Positions 52,301-61,300 of a stretch of 64,000 nucleotides of DNA are shown here, in pieces. The position numbers and the translations under genes are program-made. Numbering within the stretch: the stretch's first letter is position 1; the number at the start of each line of letters is the position of its first letter. This DNA comes from Melanocharis versteri (Eukaryota > Chordata > Aves > Passeriformes > Melanocharitidae), in contig VZTG01010512.1 of NCBI GenBank assembly GCA_013397845.1, positions 883,440 to 947,439 on the forward strand. Reading direction: 5' to 3'. Below the pieces are notes generated by a model. It made no database searches. It was not told the origin of the DNA and saw nothing but the letters and a program-made list of their open reading frames with translations.

Positions 52301-55300
52301 TAAATAAAATAATAGACTAAGTTTAGGAGGCCAAATCATTATTTTGTACCAAAAATAAATGCCCCTGTTTCCTAAACAATGTTAGCTCCATTGAAGGTTT
52401 CTGATGCAATTGGACAATCTACACTCTTCAAAAACTGTTCATTCTCTTTTTATGCCAGTACACAGTGTGATCTGTAACTTGTCTTTCTGTGTTGAATGTC
52501 GGGGTTATGAAATTTAGAGAAGTAAAAATATGTCTGGAGTCAAGACAGGGTTTTTCTTTGCCAATATTTGAAATTCTTTTGACTGTGTTTTTGGAACAAA
52601 AATTAGGCTTAAACATTCCAAAATACTTATGTTTACAGTACTTCTCAGAGTTCCATTTCTGAACAGTAGTTGATAATTGCGGTGGTGGGTTGACCTTGGC
52701 TGGATTCCAGGTGCCTACCAAGCAGCTGTACCACTCCTCATCCCAGTTGGACAGAGGAGAGAAAATAAGATGAAAAATGGCTTGTAAGTTGAGATAAGCC
52801 AGTTTATTAAAGCAGAAGTGAGTTTTCATGTGCACAAGCAAAGAGGAAAAAAAATAGGTTTATTCTCTACTTCCCATCAGTGAGTGCTGTTCAGCCGCTT
52901 CTTGGGAATCAGGGCTTCAGCACATGGAGCGCTTGCTGTAGGAGGCAAGCACTGTAAATAATGAATTTCCTCCTTTCCTCCTTCTTTCCTTAGCTTTTAT
53001 GTCTGAGTTGACATTATATGGTATGGAATATCTGTTTGGATAATTTGAGTCAGCTGGCCTAGTTGTCTGCCCTCCCAGGATCTTGCCTGCTCCCAGCCCC
53101 TTGATGGGGGGCATGTTGGAGAGACAGTGCTGATGCTGTGCTAGCTCTGCTCAGTAACAGCTAAAACCTCTGGTGTGTTATCAACACCTCTGTAGCTCCC
53201 AGTGCAAAGCACAGCTCTGGGAGGGCTGCTGTGGGAAAATGAGCTCCAGCTCAGCCAGACCCAGTATAATTGTGTTGCACAGCTGACTGAGACGTCAATG
53301 AGCAGAAAGGTGGCAGGCAGTACTTCACAGGGACAAGACCCCGGGGCACCCTGAGCGTATTGGATCCCCTCAGCAAATTCTTTCTCTGTTGCAGATGCAG
53401 TATCTCCAGCCTTTCCCAGGTAGCTGTATTTCTGTGGAACCCTCTTCCTTTATTGATGTCTATGGGTACATAGCTACTCCTCGAATTTGGAAACAGAAGT
53501 CCTCCTTGACCTGGCGCCTTGGTCCTACATACTTGTTTGAAGAAGCCGTTTCTGTGGAAACCATAGAAGTTATTATTAAGCTTGGCCCTCAGTATTGTAG
53601 CAATTTCCAAGCAGTACAACTTCAAGGTATGTGGTAATTCTCATATCCAACACTATTTGTTTGTCAGTGTTCTTTTTATTCTTATAATCTTCTGTTAGTG
53701 TTCCCATTGTGTCTAGAGCTCACTCTAAAAGTCTGGAAAACTGCATTACTGAATGTTGTACAAGATTGCAGTAAGATACATTACTATCTCGTAACATACT
53801 GTGAATTGGAAAGAAGGGCAGGACTCAAGCAGCAGAGAGAGATGAAGAGTAAAGAGGGATAACATGTCCTGAGTTGCTTGTTTGTGATTTCTGTTGGACA
53901 GACATTAAAGCCGAAGCTTTAACTGAGACATTCTGCATTAATAGCGCTGACAGGGGGGAAAAAAAGGCAGAAAGAAGTATGGAGTTTAACTGCAAATGCC
54001 TGCAGAATAGGAGAGAGCACAGGGGAGAGAGGAGTAGGGGAGTAAGTTACATTCCATTTAATGAAGAGGCTTTTTAACTAAAGTATGTTGTTATCTTCAA
54101 TTATTAAACAGACAGACAAAACATTTCAGTTATTGATTACTATGTGTTCAACAAGTAAAAATTCACCTCTGCTAGAGCTTGGGATGAAATGGGATGGTCA
54201 TTGCTCATTTGAAAACAGCAAAATAATCTTTCTTGGTGATGCTCCAGCGTAAAACAATGTAAAACGGCTGGCTGAGAGTACTCCTGCAGACAGAATGCTG
54301 TCTATCTACACACAAAAATCTGCAAGTCAAGTGTGGGAAGGGGTTGTTGAAAGAGAAATGGTGTCAAACTACAGCTCTGAAATAAAAACATTACCTGTAG
54401 AAGTCAGAAGGATTTGATTTTTTGAATGATTGCGTCTTTATGAAGTCCAGGAGGCTTGTGTTCTGCACAGTTCTTCCCAGATGGACTTTAGTACTAATAG
54501 ATTGTGGCCATCTGACTCTAGTGATGCCCTGATGCAGAGAAATCACAGAGCAACATATAAGATGTGATCACATAATTGTGAAATGATCTCACTCTCTCCC
54601 CGCACTCTCCGCATTCCATCAAAACACCCAAAGGAACTTGGGCAAATGGAAATTTTGACTTTAGCAAAATTTACCACAATCCCCCAAATTTGACATTTTT
54701 TTTTTCCTTGAGATGGATTTATGACCTTGTTGCAAAGAGCAGTGGGGATTTTTGGTAGTGTTGTGTCCTGTCTCCCCACTATCTCATTGCTTCTCACTAA
54801 TCAGTTGCAGTTGTGCAGAGGCTTACTCTGAAAACCAAGTCCTGCTGGAAGGGAAATGGTGACACAGTCTTGGTGCCTTTACTTATAGTTAATCTTCATG
54901 TGGTGCATGAACTAATTTTTTGCCTAGAAGGGCTGTGTCACCAGCACTAGTAAACAGTTTGATAAGTCAGCTGTTTTCCCAGTCTATAAAATTGTTGAAA
55001 ATACAACTTGGCTATTTTTAAATAAAGGTATGTATAGTTTTTCCAAGTGTGAGCAGGAATAGAAAATTCTTTAAAGAAATGCATATGAGAGTTTCATATA
55101 GTCATTAATCTGCTGAACCTGGTACTTTTTAGAAGCTTCCCAAATGTTGTGAGTTGGCAGCTCTGAACTTCTGCCTCTGTCCTCCTTCCACATGCATCTT
55201 TGCTTCTGGTATGCCTGATGAAGTTCCCAGTAACACAGAAGGCCTCTGGAATGTTTTCTATGTCCAGAAAGTTTGTTTATATTGTGTGGACAGAGAGAGG

Positions 55301-58300
55301 CATTTATTCTGGACTTTCTGAGCTTCATGGGGTGTTATGAGAGGATATGGAATCAAGGCAAAGCAGTAACCAGAGAATACAGCTGAGCACATCTGCTGGT
55401 GATGCAAGCTGCCATGGACTGTGTTGCAAAGGGTCAATGCTTTTTTCTGATTATAGTTAAGACAAAGTAAAATGATTTCCTAAACATCGATTTCCTCCAG
55501 TTATTTTTCACCTGCCTCTCTCCTGTCTTGCATATTGAACAAACAAAGTTCCCTCAGACTTTTGCGGTGTTTCTTGTTTAAGGTGAGGACCAGTACAGTG
55601 ATCATAATATCACACCTCTGGTGGCAGAAGAGAAGATTTCTTTTGGAATCAATGCTGTGTGCTCATCCCTAACAACAGTCCAAGATATAAAGAGCTCTTA
55701 CAATGAAGTGGATGGTCGGCTGATTGCCAAAGAGGTCACAAATTCCCTTTGCCTTAAACAAGTTTTCTTTTGCTTCTGATCAGTTTCCTAGAGTCAAGTT
55801 TCTGACTTTGTCTTGCCTGTGTACCTTCAGTGATTTTTTTTTTAACTTCATTTTCCATTCCTTAACTTTGTTCTACTCATAGCTTAATTTTCATCTATGG
55901 AGAAGAATAGATTGGGCTGTGTGAGCACGATGTTAAAAGCACTTTTTGAAACAGGAACAGAAGCCATAATTTGCAGGTTTTATGATAACTTGTTTCAGTC
56001 TGTGTTTTCTTAATGCCTTCACAAGGACTTTTCACATGCTATTCTATCATTCTTGCTAATACCAGATCTATTGACATGTGAAAGTAGTGGAGTTGTGGGA
56101 ATGTTGTTGGTGGGTGAATATTTGTCCTTACAATCAACTCTTTATGAAAAAATATGGCTTTCATAGTATAAAAGTAATAAAATAATCTAAAGTATTACAG
56201 CATGAATTTGTTACTTTTAGTCTCTGCAACTGTACTAAGGTTTTTCTTAAAATGTCTTATCTGTTTTAGATTGGGATTAATTCTCGGGACAGTTCAACTC
56301 CAATATTCCTAGCTAAGAATATTGCTGGACACCTCTCAGGTTCCTTGCGGACTATTGGGTCAGTTGCTGTGGGCCAATATGGTAAATGCACTTGTATTAA
56401 TGCTTAATATTTTTTCAAGAGTGGAGCTTTTCTCTGTCCAAAAACAATAGATTTAGACTACGTAATTTCCTGATAGAGTAACACTCCAATTTTCTAGGGG
56501 TAAGAGTGTTCCAGTCCTCTCCAGCAGCTACCAGCCTGAACTTTATTGGAGGCCCTGCCATTCTCCTGGGTCTCATTGCCATGGCCCGTGATGACCACAC
56601 CATGTATGCAGCTGTCAAAGTCCTGAACTCCATCCTCAACAGTAGCCCCTTGAGTAGAAAACTGATGGGGCACATCCATGGATACCAGGTAAACACTCTT
56701 TTGTTCATTCATTCTGGTTATAGTCTTTCCCTTGTAGATATTTATCCCCAAATCTGTCAGTGATAACAAACCAAACACATCCTGGCTATAGGCACTTGTT
56801 GTTGGAACTTTGTAAGTTAGGAGGGGGATATAGGATAGTGCTCTATATCCTGCGCTTACAGTCCCTGGGAACCTCTGTAACAGTTTATCTGCTGAAGGGA
56901 ATGTAAGGGCAGATGCTTCTTGGTCAGACATGATTTAATAAACCCAATAAGCCAGTGCAGATTTGTGACTGACCCACTCTTCATCTTTTACCAACACACT
57001 TGATCCCCCCCACAAAAGACCACTTCTCAGGCAGGTTTTCTTCTTCCCTTTGGCTCATACAGCCTGAGATTCCTCTCTACAGACTGCCCAGTGTAGGGCT
57101 GACAATGAATTCCTGTGGCTCAGTCTTCACTGTGTATGAGGAATTGTGCTGATATAAGTAAGTGCTGTCTGAATTCATCGATTAGGTCTGTCCCAAATGA
57201 AACTCTAGACCTGAAAGCCATACAACTTAGAGATTTTGGTTGTATGTAAAGTCTATATATGTAATACTGGATGGACTGAGGTTCAGGTATGAAGTTTCAG
57301 TTTAGTCTCGTTTGCTTCATGCTGTGTAGGCGAAGCAGAGAACTCTGAAGGAACAGAGAAGACTCTTTAATAGACAAGATTTCAAACAAGACTCTTAACG
57401 TTAGGGTTTCATGAATGATTTATTATAAACTTTCCATTTTCCCAACATGCAAATTGTTCATAAATTGATCGCAATTTATATGAATATTTATACTACTTAG
57501 ATATTGCTTGCCCAATTCTTTCTTGTAGGTGAATGCCAGTCTTTATATTGTGTATGAGCTGTTCCTTTTGATTTTTTGCTAAATAGTGTTCTCTCCGTGT
57601 GACTGATCATCATATTGCAATGGAGTGAAGGTTTTTTTAACAGCCAACTAATAAATGTGCTTTGATATGTATTTTCAAATTAATTTCTGTTCTTCCCAAT
57701 CTGTTCAAAATGGCCTTCTGAACATTCTTCTTGATGTATTGGGAAATTGTTGCATAATCAAAGGTAGGCTCATTTGAGAAACTGGCAATGTTTCACAAAT
57801 GTTTTTCATTTGGAGAGGTGAAAATTAATTTTTAAATTAACATCATTTGTAAGCAATTAGGAATACATCCAGAAAGAATAGCATAGAACACCGACTGTGG
57901 TTATTTACAGTTATACTGGTCTGTTGCTTTTTGTAAATTCCATTCAATGTAATATGGCAGGTATTTTCCTCCCGTTCAATGCCACAGAGTTGTCAAGCTC
58001 CTTCAAAAATTTACCCTTTCACTTCCTGCATGAAGTTTTATGTCTGCACTGAAATCTTCATTTTCTTTGTCATGCTTATGCTAAATGTATGCATGCATGG
58101 CTACTACAGCTGAGTAAACTGTGTCTTGGTCTTGAATTAAAGAGAAGTGTTATATGTTAGTTTAAAAATCCAGATTTATGTTTGGCAGATACTTATTCAG
58201 TCTTCTTTTTTCAGTTGCTGAGCTATCTACTGAAGAGGAAAACCCAGCTGTTAAACAACAGGATTTTACAGTTAATATTCTCCCTAGTGGGCACAGCTGA

Positions 58301-61300
58301 GTTGGGCTTTGAGTCTTCCCTCATCAAGAATTATAGTGCATTCCAGTATGTTCTCTGCAACTTTGAGGTAAAACTGTTCATGTTACTCTGTGGGTTTGAC
58401 TGCATTAAAGATGGCTTTATCACATGAGGTTTGGTTTGTTCATAGTACCTCCTGGATCCAATATTTGGGATGGAGTTGTGTGTTATGTGTTATCACACTG
58501 TTGGCCCCCCAAGCCTGCAGGAACACTCCCAGAGAGTCTGCTCCTCAGGGCTAGCTCTGGAACAATAGCAGGGACTTCCCAGTGCCTGCAGGTTGCCTTA
58601 CAGAAACACTGAATGTTTATGGTGTTCTCTTCCCTAAATGAGTTTTCACTGTTTCTCTGATACAGCTACTGTTCTCTCAGCTCAGTAGAGCAGTAGAACC
58701 TCTGCTTTCCTTTGTCTTTCAGCTTTGGATGAAAGCACCAGAAAATCTTGACCTTGTTCTTCTTTCCCATCTTGTGGAGATCTCACAGTCCTCCAGGTAT
58801 AAACATGTGTTTGAATCAGAAACCTGTGAGACAAGCTCATCTGTAACCTGAAGCTGGAATTCTGAGGTGGATATGAAGGGTCTAATCCCAGTTATAATCA
58901 GTGGATTCTGGGAGTGAATCATTCCTGTATTGCTCTTTCAAGCCTGGAATCAGTGATTTGATCAGTTCCTGAGATGACTTTGGGGCCAGACTGGGAAAAG
59001 ATATCTAGTTACCTGGTTCACAAGGAACCACTGCTGAACAATGCAAGCTGGGGAGGGGAAATCTGAATGTTTGAATTGACTACGAAATAATTTAAAAAAA
59101 TATATTATTGAAGTTATGTTTAAAATCAAAACACAACCCTTTTATCAATATTCTTAATCATCTGGACTGGAGTTAAATGTATCTAAAGAGGCAGAGCATG
59201 GCAGAGGGGCTGAGTAAAGCTAGATTCCTGCTTTTTGGTAGCAGAATGCTCTGTTCAGAGCTGTCTGGTGTCCCTTGCGGAGTTTTACAGGAATAGCATT
59301 TTTTACTACCAGCTCGCTGCTTGAAAATGCAGTAATGTTTTCTTTGAACTTGTTGGAATGCAGCAGTTTCTGGGCGAGAGGGCAGAGGAGAAAAGTGGAA
59401 CACACGAAGTAGTCTTCAGGTCTCCATCACTGACACATATTCAATTTGTCTGACAGTGTTTGAAACGTTATAAAGACAATATTAGAAGCCGAAAGTGCGA
59501 AGTATCAGTGCAGTCTGAGAATCCTGCTGAAACGCAGCAAATTTGGTCATTCCCAGTAGAAGCTTTTAATAGTCCATGTGCTTTTTTTACAGAGATGCAT
59601 GTCAGAATGTCACAATTGCCTACCGGGTGCAAATGGTGCCCAAGCTTGTTTTTCTTTTCAATGATCCTGAAATCAGTAGCTCCAAGATCACTGCAGCCTG
59701 CACTATTCTGTCCCATCTCTTGCAAGGATACTTTAATACAAGGGATGTTCTCAGGTAAACTTCAAGGTCTATAGCTTTTCCTCAGATTGCAGATGGGCTA
59801 TACTTCTGCTAGTGTTGGAGAGAGCTTGGCAGTAGAGCTTCCCTCACCTTGTCTTTGGTAGAACACCAGATCTTTGGCAACTGCAGGATCCCCCAGTGAA
59901 AAACTGATGACAACCTTTTTTCATTCACTCCAACCTTATATTTGTGTGAAGGTGGATTGGGTGATGACCCTTATATTGGTGGCACAGACAGTTCTGCAGG
60001 TATGACTGGGATTACTCAAAGCCTGTACTTAATATTTGATTTCATTAAAGCCTTGTCCCTAAAGTATCACTACAGTATTACAATTTGGCCCCAAAGAACT
60101 GTGTGCCTAATCCTGTTGGTTTGGCTTATATCCCAGTACCAATCCTTTTTGTTCCTGAATTTCAATCAATTATGTTAGTCAGGATTTCATGAAGCATAGC
60201 ATTTAAATCCTTGTTTGCTCTTCACAGAATGTAAGCACTGCTTCATTTTATATTACCACCCTAATTGCATCAGCCTGTAGCCTATCAGCTGAGAAAGGTC
60301 CACATAGTGCTGTCTACAGACACCTAATTCCCAGGCAAATGCATTGCACAGATGGCAGCTCTGTTTCTAAAGCTCTGTTTTAATAAAATGTAGAAACAGA
60401 GTTGGATGTTAAACCTGTGGGCTCTGCCTTTTGCTCTGTTGGAGAGTATAAGCAACTCTAATAGTTAACTGTGGAGTAAGCTAATATATGAACTCGGTGT
60501 TTGCCAGCTCTTTCGTGGTTGTATGCTCCTGGATGTATGTTACCTGTATGTATATTCCTACCCTGGCCTTGTAGGAATTAGTCTGTTCTTTTTTCATATA
60601 GGTGGTGAGAGAGGTGAGAGTCGTGGATTTAGTATATCAAATTTGTTGTGTTGTAAGGAGTGTGAGTGAGCGTTTGTTCTTAAATAATCATGATTTGTTA
60701 TTCCATGGTAATATGGTTGGTTGTTAGGCCCATGAGTGCTGAGAAAGTGGACAGAGACAGTCCCTACTCTTCTAGCTCCTGGACAGCAGACTGTGACAGG
60801 CTCTCAGCAGCACTGGGAGTTGCTGGAGTTTCTGCTGGTCCCAAATTTGGACTTCTAGTGGGAATTGCTGTGTGGGCCAGTTTATGAAGTTTTTATCCTA
60901 TTCTGCAGTGACTAGGATTTCCAATGGTTGTTGTTAAGTAATTTTTAACCAGAATTCAGCTTTGCTTATATAGTCTCTAAGTAATTAAATGAATGTCTTT
61001 CTGTTCACCACAACTGCTTCACTCTTTCTCTGCAAGGATTGGATTGTTCCTTGTTTACACCTTGAAACCTTCTTCTGTGGATGAAAATCAGATTTTCCTG
61101 GATGGTGTTGCTGAGAGGCCCACTGAAGGTGAGGGACTGCCTTTGAAGGGTATATGTTATGATAGGTAGCTACAGTATTTCCCAAGGGCCTGATGAACCC
61201 TAAATGCAACATTAGTGCTTCTGCCTCCTGTGGCAGGAAGAGGCACAATTCAAACTACTTCATATGGGAAGGGACAGGCTGCACTGAGGTGATGGTTTTG

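Larger units (their letters stand above)
50392..53394 (+). other. WDFY4: WDFY4 intron 18
   Basis: 3 kb. It contains a 26-base tandem duplication at 50706-50750 and the antisense solo LTR at about 52680-53268, which leaves only about 125 bases of original intron before exon 19. Confidence 0.8.
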
